Below are positions 8,981 to 17,534 of a DNA stretch of 64,000 nt, piece by piece. The notes under the pieces are model-generated. The model saw only the letters and a list, made by a program, of their open reading frames with translations, did not search any database and was not told the origin of the DNA. Numbering within the stretch: the first letter of the stretch is position 1; every line of letters starts with the position of its first letter. The stretch is from VAXT01 sp038040395 (GTDB lineage: Bacteria > Actinomycetota > Thermoleophilia > Gaiellales > Gaiellaceae), in contig JBBPIJ010000002.1 in assembly GCA_038040395.1 (NCBI GenBank), forward strand, positions 248,001 through 312,000. Direction: 5' to 3'. A program made the position numbers and the translations under genes.

Positions 8981-11900
8981 ATGCGCCTGGCCATAGCTTC
9001 AATACGCGAGACTCGAAGCGGCGCACTTGCCGCCGTCGCCACGCTGAGTCTTCTTGTCCTGCTGCTTGTCGGGCTACCCGCGTCCGGCTCCGCCGCCGAC
9101 TACAACGGCACGATCACGCCCAACGGTCCGCCGGTCACCGTCACGCTCAGTACGGCAGGTGATAACGCGTATCTGACCTTCAGCGGCACCCAGGGGCAGC
9201 GTGTCTCCGTCAACCTCACCAACGTCACGATCGGTACCTCGGCCTGTTGTTCGGCCTTCGCCTCAATTCGTAAGCCCGACGGCTCGAACCTCGTCGCCCC
9301 CAAGTTCTTCGGAACGGCCGGCGGCTTTCTCGACACCGTCGCACTGCCTAGTTCGGGCACTTACACGATCTTCATTGATCCCCAGGGGTCGGCAACCGGC
9401 AGTGTCACAGTCACCGTTTACGACGTTCCCGCTGACGTCAGCGGTGCGATCACGATCGGTGGCGTGAAGGTCCCGATCTCGCTCGCGACGCCGGGCCGAA
9501 ATGCTCGTCTGAGCTTCGAGGGCGCCGCTGGGCAGATCGTTCGCCTGACGACGAGCGAGGTCACGATTGGCACGTCGGCATGCTGCTCGGCTTGGGCCTC
9601 CATCGAGAATCCGGACGGGTCAACACTCGGTGTCGCCCAATTCTTCGGCACCGTCGGCAGCACCTTCACTCGCACGCTCACCGCCTCGGGTTCGCACTCG
9701 GTGTTCATCAACCCGGTCGACGCGAATACGGGGAACGTCAAGGTGACGCTCTCGATTGGGGGCGTTTCACCGGCTGATAGTGGGCATGTAAAGACGCTAA
9801 CGCCTGTCCTGCGCGTGGATCCGGGCGCGACCCCGAACACGGACTACTACTTCGAAGTAGCAACCGATTCGGCGTTCACGAATGTCGTCAATGCCTCGGG
9901 TGCGCTGCCAACGACCAATAGCTACCGCGTCCTTCCGGCCGCCCTCAAGGACGCAACGACGTACTACTGGCGCTGGAAGACGACCGGCGGCAGTTGGAGC
10001 ACGGCCCGAACATTCGTAACGAGCCGAGAGATGTTCGGAGTAAGAGAGGAATGGTCAATGTGGTCCGAGGGCGCCCTTGCCGTCAACAAGGTGACTGGAA
10101 ACCTCGTGCTCTCATTGCCCGGGCCAAATTATCCGACCGCGGTCAGCTCGATGGGTGCCGCGGTGACCTACAACTCCCTCGATTCGCGCAATCGCGGTCT
10201 CGGGGCGGGGTGGATGGTCAACGGCGGAGATGAGGATGCAATGGGTCCGACGCGACTCGTTGACCTCCACCTCCTGCAGGGGGAGGAGAAGATGGACGCC
10301 GCCGACGTCTTCTTCGGCGACGGCGGTTCGATCCTGTTCAGTCACGTGGGGCAGACAAACAGCTACGTCGCCGGGCCCGGCGACGAGGCGCTACTCAGCA
10401 AGAACGCGGACGGTAGCTGGACGCTCATCGATGCAGACGGCTCTCTTTACACGTTCGGCATCGCGAACGCGACAAGCGGGCTAGCGACGCTGACGGGTAT
10501 CGAGGTCGTCGAAGCGGGTCCGGGAAAAGGAAAGCTCACCTACGCGTTCTCGACCCAGGAGCCGAGCAAGGTCACGAGTGTTACCGACGGCGCCGGTCGC
10601 GCGCTCACCTTTACCTGGAACAGCCTTAACGCCAGTGCGTGCAACGACGCGATCCTCTGCATCACTGGTCCAGACAATGTGCGCTGGCGCTACATCGGCG
10701 ACGGCGCGGGCGGGACGAGCGGCCGGCTCATACGCGTCAACAACGGCACGCGCGACATCGCGGCCGTCGAGTACGACCCTGTTGGGATGGTCTACAAGCT
10801 TCGAAATGCCAACGATCTCGACCCGACCGCTGCCAGCCCCGGCTACGACCCCTTGCACGAGATTACGATCGCCCACTGCTGCGGAACCGGGACCAACCGT
10901 CGCGTGATGTGGATCAGTGACGGTCCGATCACGAGCCAGGGCGGGACGAGCTCGACGACCTGGTTCGACTACTACCCAGGGAGTGTCTCGACGACGCCAA
11001 CGCGAGCAGCGCACGGATCACTGCCGGCCGGAACGAGCCGCACTGCCGCCGGCTACGCGACCGTGAAGCCCCCGCGACAGCACGCCGAACCAAATCCGAA
11101 GTTCATCAAGAGCTACTACGACGACCAAGGGCGCGAAATCGAGAAGGTCGACATTCTTGGGAACGTGACAATGGCCGGGTACGACGCTCGCAATCACAAG
11201 ACGTGGAGTGAGGACGAGGACGGCAATCCAACCGACTACAGCTGGGACCCCGCAGACGACGTTCTGCTGACAACGACAGGTCCCGATCCTGACGGTGCCG
11301 GGCCGCAGGGACGGCCGGTGACAACCAACCGCTACGACGAGAAACAAATCGGCACGAGCTCGACGCCGGGCGCTGCCCTCGAGGGTCTGCAGGCGTCGTA
11401 CTACGAAAATGCAAATCTTGCTGGTCGTCCCAAGGTCCGCCAGACCGACGCCTCCGTTGACTTCAGCTGGGGTACGGGCGGTCCCTCAGTGCTTCCGGGC
11501 GTCAGCGACAACTTCTCTGTCCGCTGGGTTGGCAATCTGATCGTTACTTCAGCGGGGAGCTACACCTTTTCAACAAACGCCGATGACGGGACTCGTCTTA
11601 CGATCGACGGCATTCAGGAGATCGAGAACTGGGTCGAACAGTCCGTAGCGGTGGTGAATTCGCGCCCGGTAACCCTCTCGGCAGGGGCACACAAGATCCT
11701 TCTCGAGTACTTCGACGCGACTGGCCCTGCTCAAGTCCAGCTGCGCTGGTCGTGCTCGGCGTGCAGCCCTAGCGTGCCTTTGCAGACGATCCCGGCGTCG
11801 GCTCTTCATCCGGGATGGCTCAACCAGACCTCGACGGTCTCACCCCTTGGCAATGTTGCGTTCAATCACTTCGCAGTTCCCTCTGGGCAGCGTGGCGATT

Positions 11901-14017
11901 ACATCCTCGTTCGGCTCGCCGACGGGACGAACGTGATCACGAGCTACGCATATGACGCCTACGGCCGCGTGACCCAGAAGGTGATGCCGAAGGGGAATGC
12001 CGGTCGGACGCTCGACGCTCAAGGCAACTTGCAGGGCACTCCTGATCTGACGTATGCGACTTCATGGATCTACTACGGACCAACCGACACTGCTGCTCCT
12101 CCCTCCGCGTGCGGAGGCGGTACAGCGGTCAGTCAAGGCGAGCTACTCAAGGAAATTAGTCCCCGCGGCGTGGCCACCACGACGAACGTTTACAACCTTG
12201 CGGGAAAGCCGATAGCGATCACCAAGGGCGTTGGAACGACCTGCCGCACGTACGATTCAGAAGGCGGCGTGACTAGCCAAAGCGCCCCCGGCGACCCACA
12301 ACCGACGACGTATACATACGACCCGGCTGGTGCTTTGCGCACTGCTCAAAACGATGCCGGTACGGTGACTAACGAGTACGACGAGGTTGGGCGCGTCAAG
12401 CGGACGGTCGACTCCTTTGGGGCCGAGGAAACCTTTGAGTACGACCGTGAGGGAAATCTAACTCGGCGGGTCGCCGCCGTCGGAGCGTTGTCCTCTAACC
12501 CGAACTACGTGACGACTTACACCTATGACGAGGCCAACAGGCTGATAAGTCTGACTGATCCTGCTAGCCGTACGTACAACATGACCTACAACAATCGAGG
12601 CAACTTGCGGGCGGTTCAGTATCCGAATGGGACGTTCGCGTGGAATGACTACGGCCCGGCCGGCAGGCTCACCGGCGTTTACAACCGCCACGGCACGCTC
12701 CCATCGCCACTTCCCGGATCAGTCCCCGCCGACTCTCAGGGCAGCCCGATTGTCGACTTCGCCTACTCGTACGACCTAGAGGGCAGAAGGACTCAAGAGG
12801 TTCGAAGCGGTGGTGGCCTGTTGAGCTCGACGACGGGCTACGCATACGACACCCTCGGGCGCTTGAGCGAGCTGACGCAACCCGACGGCACCCTGCGTCG
12901 GTACTTCTTCGACCTCGACTCGAACCGCACCCAGATCACTGACAATGGCCAGACCGTTGCTGCCTACACCTACGATCCCAACAGCTCGGGTAGCGCGGGT
13001 GTTGACCAGCTGACGTCCGTGGTCGAAGGCGGGCAGACGAGAACCTTCTCTCACCGACAAGACGGCGAAATGACGCAACGCGGGTCGGACACACTCACCT
13101 GGGACGGGTGGGGTCGGAACACCGGCGGGACCTTCGGTGGATCCACGCTCAGCTATCAGTTCGATCCGACGGGATTTCGCCGTAAGCGTGAATCCCAGCC
13201 GAGCGGGACTATCACGCATTACCGTTTGGGCGGCCTTTTTCAGACGAATTCGTCAGGCGCTATCCAGCTCACCGACGTTGAAGGGTCGCAGGGAGACCTG
13301 GCCCACTATCTTGGTGCGCCGACTACTTCAACCACGGTCTCCTACCTCTATTACAACGCCCACGGTGATGCCACCGCTACCGCTGATCAATCAGGGACTC
13401 GTACGAGCGCGACGACATACGACCCGTTCGGAGTTCCGCAACAGTCCCAACCTTCGGACACCACCGTCGAGGGGTTCACTGGCCGTTGGAACAAGAAGCT
13501 AGATACGACGGCATCGATCGTGGAGATGGGCGCGCGTCCCTACGATCCCGCCCTCGGACGATTTCTCGCGATCGACCCCGTCGACAGTGGTGGACTCGGC
13601 GCTTATGACTATGTGGGCCAAGATCCTTGCGATAAGTTTGACCTCGAAGGCACTCGGCTCGATCCAGGCGAGTCGACGGCTGGTAGTAATTGCCCGGGCG
13701 GCGTGCGGGTATTTGCAGTGGTCTACCGTGGAGGAGTCGGTCCCGGATCGCTGGTGCTCACGATTACGGGAGTGTTCGGTAGAAACATTGACTCCGTCAG
13801 TGGTTCCGTTGGTGCCATCTGGACAAAGACGCGAACCCCGAAGGTTCCGTTCTATGCTCAACCGAAGGGAAGATTCAAGAGGAAATCGAAGGTCCTAAAC
13901 TCCCAGTTCGTCCTGCCGGCAATAGCAAGAGGAACTGTCGTAGACATACACATCACCGTTCGTCTCAGTGATGGTGAGATCTGTACGTATAAAGACAGAC
14001 GCGTAGTCGAAGGCTAG
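8981..14017 (+). CDS. Secreted RHS/YD-repeat protein with PPC-like and PA14-like domains
   Basis: The 1678-residue protein starts at an ATG 5 bases after GGAGG and has a signal peptide ending near GSAADYNG. Two tandem PPC-like modules follow, each with the same TIGTSACCSA motif (about residues 35-260), then a fibronectin-like piece. A PA14-like carbohydrate-binding region covers about 805-945 (LEGLQASYYENANL ... ADDGTRLTIDG). Many YD repeats (YDEVGRVKRTVDSFG style) form the RHS shell. The RHS core signature is GARPYDPALGRFLAIDPVD through DPCDKFDLEG near residue 1520. The last 120 residues after the core are the variable tip, where polymorphic toxins carry their effector; I do not recognise this one. 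RHS proteins deliver C-terminal toxins or act as cell-surface shells. Confidence 0.88.
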   Translation: MRLAIASIRETRSGALAAVATLSLLVLLLVGLPASGSAADYNGTITPNGPPVTVTLSTAGDNAYLTFSGTQGQRVSVNLTNVTIGTSACCSAFASIRKPDGSNLVAPKFFGTAGGFLDTVALPSSGTYTIFIDPQGSATGSVTVTVYDVPADVSGAITIGGVKVPISLATPGRNARLSFEGAAGQIVRLTTSEVTIGTSACCSAWASIENPDGSTLGVAQFFGTVGSTFTRTLTASGSHSVFINPVDANTGNVKVTLSIGGVSPADSGHVKTLTPVLRVDPGATPNTDYYFEVATDSAFTNVVNASGALPTTNSYRVLPAALKDATTYYWRWKTTGGSWSTARTFVTSREMFGVREEWSMWSEGALAVNKVTGNLVLSLPGPNYPTAVSSMGAAVTYNSLDSRNRGLGAGWMVNGGDEDAMGPTRLVDLHLLQGEEKMDAADVFFGDGGSILFSHVGQTNSYVAGPGDEALLSKNADGSWTLIDADGSLYTFGIANATSGLATLTGIEVVEAGPGKGKLTYAFSTQEPSKVTSVTDGAGRALTFTWNSLNASACNDAILCITGPDNVRWRYIGDGAGGTSGRLIRVNNGTRDIAAVEYDPVGMVYKLRNANDLDPTAASPGYDPLHEITIAHCCGTGTNRRVMWISDGPITSQGGTSSTTWFDYYPGSVSTTPTRAAHGSLPAGTSRTAAGYATVKPPRQHAEPNPKFIKSYYDDQGREIEKVDILGNVTMAGYDARNHKTWSEDEDGNPTDYSWDPADDVLLTTTGPDPDGAGPQGRPVTTNRYDEKQIGTSSTPGAALEGLQASYYENANLAGRPKVRQTDASVDFSWGTGGPSVLPGVSDNFSVRWVGNLIVTSAGSYTFSTNADDGTRLTIDGIQEIENWVEQSVAVVNSRPVTLSAGAHKILLEYFDATGPAQVQLRWSCSACSPSVPLQTIPASALHPGWLNQTSTVSPLGNVAFNHFAVPSGQRGDYILVRLADGTNVITSYAYDAYGRVTQKVMPKGNAGRTLDAQGNLQGTPDLTYATSWIYYGPTDTAAPPSACGGGTAVSQGELLKEISPRGVATTTNVYNLAGKPIAITKGVGTTCRTYDSEGGVTSQSAPGDPQPTTYTYDPAGALRTAQNDAGTVTNEYDEVGRVKRTVDSFGAEETFEYDREGNLTRRVAAVGALSSNPNYVTTYTYDEANRLISLTDPASRTYNMTYNNRGNLRAVQYPNGTFAWNDYGPAGRLTGVYNRHGTLPSPLPGSVPADSQGSPIVDFAYSYDLEGRRTQEVRSGGGLLSSTTGYAYDTLGRLSELTQPDGTLRRYFFDLDSNRTQITDNGQTVAAYTYDPNSSGSAGVDQLTSVVEGGQTRTFSHRQDGEMTQRGSDTLTWDGWGRNTGGTFGGSTLSYQFDPTGFRRKRESQPSGTITHYRLGGLFQTNSSGAIQLTDVEGSQGDLAHYLGAPTTSTTVSYLYYNAHGDATATADQSGTRTSATTYDPFGVPQQSQPSDTTVEGFTGRWNKKLDTTASIVEMGARPYDPALGRFLAIDPVDSGGLGAYDYVGQDPCDKFDLEGTRLDPGESTAGSNCPGGVRVFAVVYRGGVGPGSLVLTITGVFGRNIDSVSGSVGAIWTKTRTPKVPFYAQPKGRFKRKSKVLNSQFVLPAIARGTVVDIHITVRLSDGEICTYKDRRVVEG

Positions 14018-14042
14018 GTGCGCGAACGAGGAGAATCGACGT

Positions 14043-14609
14043 ATGGAACCCACGCGTAGCTGGTTCGTATCGCAGTTGCTACTAAGCGACACTGTCGCTA
14101 GCTCGATCCCCCTTGTGCAGATGCTTTCCGTCTTTCGTCGTCCTCGACTCGAGAAGGACACGGTATCCCCACCGGTGGCCAAGCGCCTACGTGTGCTGAG
14201 CGAAGCCGCTGAGGGTGAATTACTCCTAGATGAAACGCGCCTACTTCTACGAGCGAACGAGCCAGACGTTGAGGTATTTGCCGTTCCGACCAGAGACGGC
14301 GCCATCCTGTGCATTAGCGATCTTCACGGAGTTAGCGCGCCGTTTGTTACCGGCCTTATCAAACATGTGTTCTGGACGGCTGAGTTCATCCAAAGAGGCG
14401 CACACGAGGGAACATTCGTTCTTCATGGCCTGGTCTCCGATGAGGTAGAAGGAGTCACACTCATTGCGGCCGACTTCGAAGAGTCGGCGATCGTCGGCGA
14501 AAACGCATTTGTTCTCGTGAAGCGAGCCACGCATGTTGAGCAATCCGACCTTCATGCTCTGCGGCTGAGGCTGCGTGACGGACCTTCCGTACTGGTCGAC
14601 CTCGCTTGA
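14043..14609 (+). CDS. Hypothetical protein directly downstream of the RHS gene
   Basis: The 188-residue soluble protein starts at an ATG with GAGGAG 10 bases upstream, only 25 bases after the RHS stop. It has a mixed alpha/beta composition (VFAVPTRDGAILCISDLHG; GVTLIAADFEESAIVGENAF) and no signal or membrane segment. In RHS loci the gene immediately after the toxin usually encodes the cognate immunity protein, so this is the natural candidate. That role is inferred from position only; no known immunity family is recognised. Confidence 0.6.
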   Translation: MEPTRSWFVSQLLLSDTVASSIPLVQMLSVFRRPRLEKDTVSPPVAKRLRVLSEAAEGELLLDETRLLLRANEPDVEVFAVPTRDGAILCISDLHGVSAPFVTGLIKHVFWTAEFIQRGAHEGTFVLHGLVSDEVEGVTLIAADFEESAIVGENAFVLVKRATHVEQSDLHALRLRLRDGPSVLVDLA

Positions 14610-14694
14610 CGCTGGCGAGACTGAAGAGGGTCGCCACGCCAGAGTTCCAGAGCAGGGTTGACGGACCGGGGGTCCCTCATAACATGAGAAGGGA

Positions 14695-14868
14695 ATGAAA
14701 CGAGCCGCCCTAGTCGCCGCCGCACTGGCCGCGTTGTTCATCGCAGGTCTCAACTTGCCGCGCTCTCACGAGACCTCAAAGCCTGAGACGAGGGTTACGA
14801 CGTCGTATGAGATTCACTTGGTCTCGTCAGGCTTCGCGGATAGCCACCGGCCCGCGCTCAACAAGTAG
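14695..14868 (+). CDS. 57-residue secreted micro-protein
   Basis: Start ATG is preceded by GAGAAGGG. The product begins MKRAALVAAALAALFIAGL, a compact signal peptide or membrane anchor, then a polar tail (SHETSKPETRVTTSYEIHLV) ending at a TAG. Too short for a family call; it may also be the beginning of a gene truncated by decay, because the next 100 bases hold no supported continuation. Confidence 0.45.
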   Translation: MKRAALVAAALAALFIAGLNLPRSHETSKPETRVTTSYEIHLVSSGFADSHRPALNK

Positions 14869-15015
14869 GTCACGCGAGCACACCATGCGTTCCTGGTAGG
14901 CCGGAACCGCAGGTTGCCCTGACAGCCGACGCTTCCAAGCCGTGAAACGACGGAGGAAGAGCTGACCAGCAGAGGCCTTTACCATGTGACGTCGTCAGCC
15001 AACCGGGAGTCTGTA

Positions 15016-15306
15016 ATGACACACGGTCTGGACTGGGGACGTATGAAAGGTCGAGGAATCGCAGGAAGCCTCGAGCCCGAGCAACAGGGAAGCTTCCTGT
15101 GCCGCGACGACTGGGAGGTGGAGTGGTTCGTCCGCATGAACCACACGGGCGGTCCCGTCGACGTTTGGGCAGTCGATGGGATTGACGAGACCGAGCTCGT
15201 TGAGTCGCCGGAAGGATACGTCTATGTGGCCAGGCCGGTTCCGCCTCAGCAGCTCACACTTATCCGGCGCGACCTTCAACCGGAACAGGACGTCGTGTCG
15301 CCCTAG
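15016..15306 (+). CDS. Small hypothetical protein
   Basis: A 96-residue soluble protein beginning MTHGLDWGRMKGRGIAG; the ATG follows GGGAG by 6 bases. A GTG ten codons upstream is an alternative start. The sequence has a beta-rich look (VEWFVRMNHTGGPVDVWAVD, then YVYVARPVPPQQL), similar to small wall-associated actinobacterial proteins, but I cannot name it. Confidence 0.5.
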   Translation: MTHGLDWGRMKGRGIAGSLEPEQQGSFLCRDDWEVEWFVRMNHTGGPVDVWAVDGIDETELVESPEGYVYVARPVPPQQLTLIRRDLQPEQDVVSP

Positions 15307-15443
15307 TGGCCGTTGGGGTGCCGCGGCGGAGGAGGCCTGCGCTCCGGCATGAACCTCACGATGCTCGAGGAACGCACAACGCGGGACGAGGGCAAGGGCG
15401 CGCCGGGCCGGGTCTTGTCGCAGTTCCAGGTGGCTGCGTTCAT

Positions 15444-15478
15444 CTTGGCAGTGCCTGCCAACCTGCCAACCTGCCAAC
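15444..15478. repeat. Diverged copy of the dispersed GCCAACC repeat
   Basis: Contains three GCCAACC-type blocks in tandem after TTGGCAG, matching the 3' part of the two better copies at 27594-27645 and 54996-55047. Homology is limited to about 35 bases. Confidence 0.55.
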
Positions 15479-15600
15479 CCGAGAGCGTCAGCCCGCACCA
15501 GTTGCGGGATTGAGGGCTCCCGAGCGTGCGCCAATAGATGCGCCAACGTGAAGCCGCTAGCGCGGGTTGTAGAAACACCCGGCCCCGGTTTCGATCCGCG

Positions 15601-15881
15601 CGCGATGTCGCGCGTTGGCGGAACCGCGACACGCTTGTTGATGCGAGCCGGAGGGCGGCGTTTCCAGTTCGAGGCCCAGGCCGGGATGGTCGGGGTCAAC
15701 GTGCCGATCCCGGTGCCGGTCGCGTACTACTCGTTCGGTGGCTGGAAGTCGTCCCTCTTCGGGGACGCGCACATCTACGGACCCGAAGGGATCAACTTCT
15801 ACACGCGGCAAGGTCGTCACCTCGCGCTGGCCTGACCCGGCGACGAGCCAGGTCGACCTCGGCTTTCCGCAGACTCGCTAG
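15601..15881 (+). pseudogene. mmsA: 3' fragment of methylmalonate-semialdehyde dehydrogenase (mmsA)
   Basis: The translated piece RRFQFEAQAGMVGVNVPIPV followed by PVAYYSFGGWKSSLFGD and GINFYTR is the highly conserved C-terminal end of the CoA-acylating aldehyde dehydrogenase MmsA of valine and inositol catabolism. The catalytic domain and most of the gene are missing. Near 15810 a one-base loss moves the frame; the other frame then reads GKVVTSRWPDPATSQVDLGF and stops at 15881, the expected native terminus. A second shift seems to precede RRFQFE. This is a clear decay product, convergent with the truncated ABC ATPase gene. Confidence 0.8.
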
Positions 15882-16827
15882 GCGACGCGCCCGCAGCGTC
15901 GCCGTAGATCCCGTTGCCCGTCTCGGGGTCGAAGAAGTGGAGGCGGCTCGTCGTCACGAGCAGCTCCACGGGCTCGCCCTCCCGCGCCCGGGAGTCCCTT
16001 CCAACGCGCGCGACGAAGAGGCTGCCTTTCTCCTTTGCCTGCTCCCGCGTGGCCTCGATCGCCTCCGCACCGACTGCGGCGGCGACGTCCTCGCCGCGCA
16101 CCGGCCGTCCGCCCGAGCCGAAGTGGACGAAGACTTCCGAGCCCATGTCCTCGCGGATGTCGACGGTCGCGGCGAGTCGTCGATCGGGCGGCGCCTCGCC
16201 GGTGAGTGCCGCATCTTCGAGGTCCTCCGGGCGGATGCCGAGGATGAGCGGCTTGCCCTCGAAGGCCTTCAGCGCGGGCCGCCGGGCCAGCACCTCGTCG
16301 TCGAGGCGCAGACGGTGATCGCCGAAGCGCGCGTAGAGGCTGCCGTTGTCGCGCTCGAGGTCGGCGCCGACGAGGTTCATCGCCGGCGAGCCCATGGACT
16401 CGGCGACGAAGAGGTTGACCGGCCGGTCGTAGAGGGCTTGCGGCACGTCGAACTGCTGCAGGACGCCGTCGCGCATGACGGCGACCTTGTCGCCGAGGGT
16501 CATCGCTTCGACCTGGTCGTGCGTGACGTAGATCGTCGTCACGGCGAGATCGCGCTGGATGCGGGCGATCTCCGCCCGCATCTCGACGCGCAGCTTCGCG
16601 TCCAGGTTCGAGAGCGGCTCGTCCATGAGGAACGCTTGCGGCTCCCGCACGATCGCGCGGCCCATCGCGACGCGCTGGCGCTGTCCCCCGGAGAGAGTCC
16701 GGGGACGCTTGCTGAGGACGTCCTCGAGGCCGAGCGTCCGCGCCGCGTCGCGGACGCGCCGGTCGATCTCTTTTCGCTCCACCTTCCTCAGCTTCAACCC
16801 GAAGGCCATGTTCTTGTAGGCCGACAT
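15817..16827 (-). pseudogene. ugpC: N-terminally truncated sugar ABC transporter ATPase (MsmK/UgpC/MalK-like)
   Basis: From MSAYKNMAFGLKLRKV onward the frame is a normal MalK-type ATPase: signature LSGGQRQRVAMGRAIV, Walker B AFLMDEPLSNLDAKL, H-loop TTIYVTHDQVEAM, then the C-terminal TOBE/MOP region (LILGIRPEDLEDAAL, HFGSGGRPVRGED). The first 70 or so residues, including the Walker A loop, are gone; the open frame continues upstream into unrelated sequence to 17214. Without Walker A it cannot bind ATP normally. It converges on, and overlaps, the mmsA remnant. Confidence 0.8.
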
Positions 16828-17232
16828 GAACGCACGGCGTCCTGAGCCGGACGGTCCATGCGTGAGCCCGGCCGGCGTCGCCGACGGCCGGGAGGTCTGA
16901 TGGCTGCTGGGATCTTGGATGTTCGCGACGGGCTCATAGGGGCGGCTCATTGGGGGGTCACGGGGTGTCTGATTGAGCCTGCCAGACCTTGGTCGGTACG
17001 GACTTGGACGTTTCGTCTCGAGACGGATGTCGCCTTCCGGCTCAACTGCGACAAACGGAGAGCCATCGCCATATCGGCCGAGCTGAGCGCGGGTCCAACA
17101 AAGCCTTGAAGCGGCGTTCTCTCTCGGCCGCGCCCCGAGCGCTCGGAGCTGGCGTCCACGGTGGCTGGTGAGGGGACCTGAATGCCCCCAACAGGACCGC
17201 ACCATCGCCCCCAAATCGCCCTCGAAGTTTGC
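16828..17232. other. Gap upstream of the truncated ABC ATPase; no gene supported
   Basis: Sequence between the ATPase breakpoint and the DUF2188 gene. Open frames are present but look like chance; I see no missing ATPase start, repeat or RNA gene. Confidence 0.4.
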
Positions 17233-17472
17233 CTAATGCTCCTTGTCCCGCGGCGGGAACGGATCCTTCGCCGGCGGGATGGTGTCCTTACTGCGGATTT
17301 TGCCGTCACGCCCGTGCGTAACGCGCTCTCCGCCGCCGAGGTTCTGCAGGATCTCGGCTGCGCGCCTGTCAGCCTCGCGTTGGGTGTCGTGGCGCGAGCT
17401 GGCCCGATCTGCAGCAGGCTTGCGGACCACCCACTCGTCTCCGTCGCGAACTACATGCCGTTGTTCAGCCAC
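17233..17472 (-). CDS. DUF2188 family protein
   Basis: A 79-residue protein with the family pattern: HVVRDGDEWVVRKPAADRAS, a DTQREADRRAAEIL helix, and the ending DGKIRSKDTIPPAKDPFPPR. The start is a GTG immediately after GGAGGAGGAAG; 14 upstream in-frame codons are non-conserved. DUF2188 proteins are small alpha/beta proteins of unknown role. The gene lies 52 bases downstream of the E1-like gene on the same strand, with one copy of the GCTAA-N5-TTAGC palindrome in between. It is therefore probably a separately controlled member of the same regulon. Confidence 0.8.
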   Translation of the reverse strand: MAEQRHVVRDGDEWVVRKPAADRASSRHDTQREADRRAAEILQNLGGGERVTHGRDGKIRSKDTIPPAKDPFPPRDKEH

Positions 17473-17519
17473 CTTCCTCCTCCTTCCGAGCTGACGGTTA
17501 CAGGTCGAAATCATCGCGT

Positions 17520-17534
17520 GCTAATCAGATTAGC
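17520..17534. promoter_or_regulatory. Operator palindrome GCTAA-N5-TTAGC (copy 4)
   Basis: The sequence GCTAATCAGATTAGC is a perfect 5+5 palindrome with even the inner T/A pair matched. It overlaps the 3' end of the E1-like gene and sits 48 bases upstream of the DUF2188 start. It is the same motif as the three copies at 19885-19942. Confidence 0.75.

Noticed and set aside
15538..16845. Plus-strand frame of 435 codons over the ABC ATPase
   Set aside because: Shadow of the ATPase; no start signal, Arg-rich nonsense composition.
16828..17214. Upstream extension of the ABC ATPase frame as a real N-terminus
   Set aside because: It lacks a Walker A motif and any transporter ATPase similarity; the homology starts sharply at 16827.
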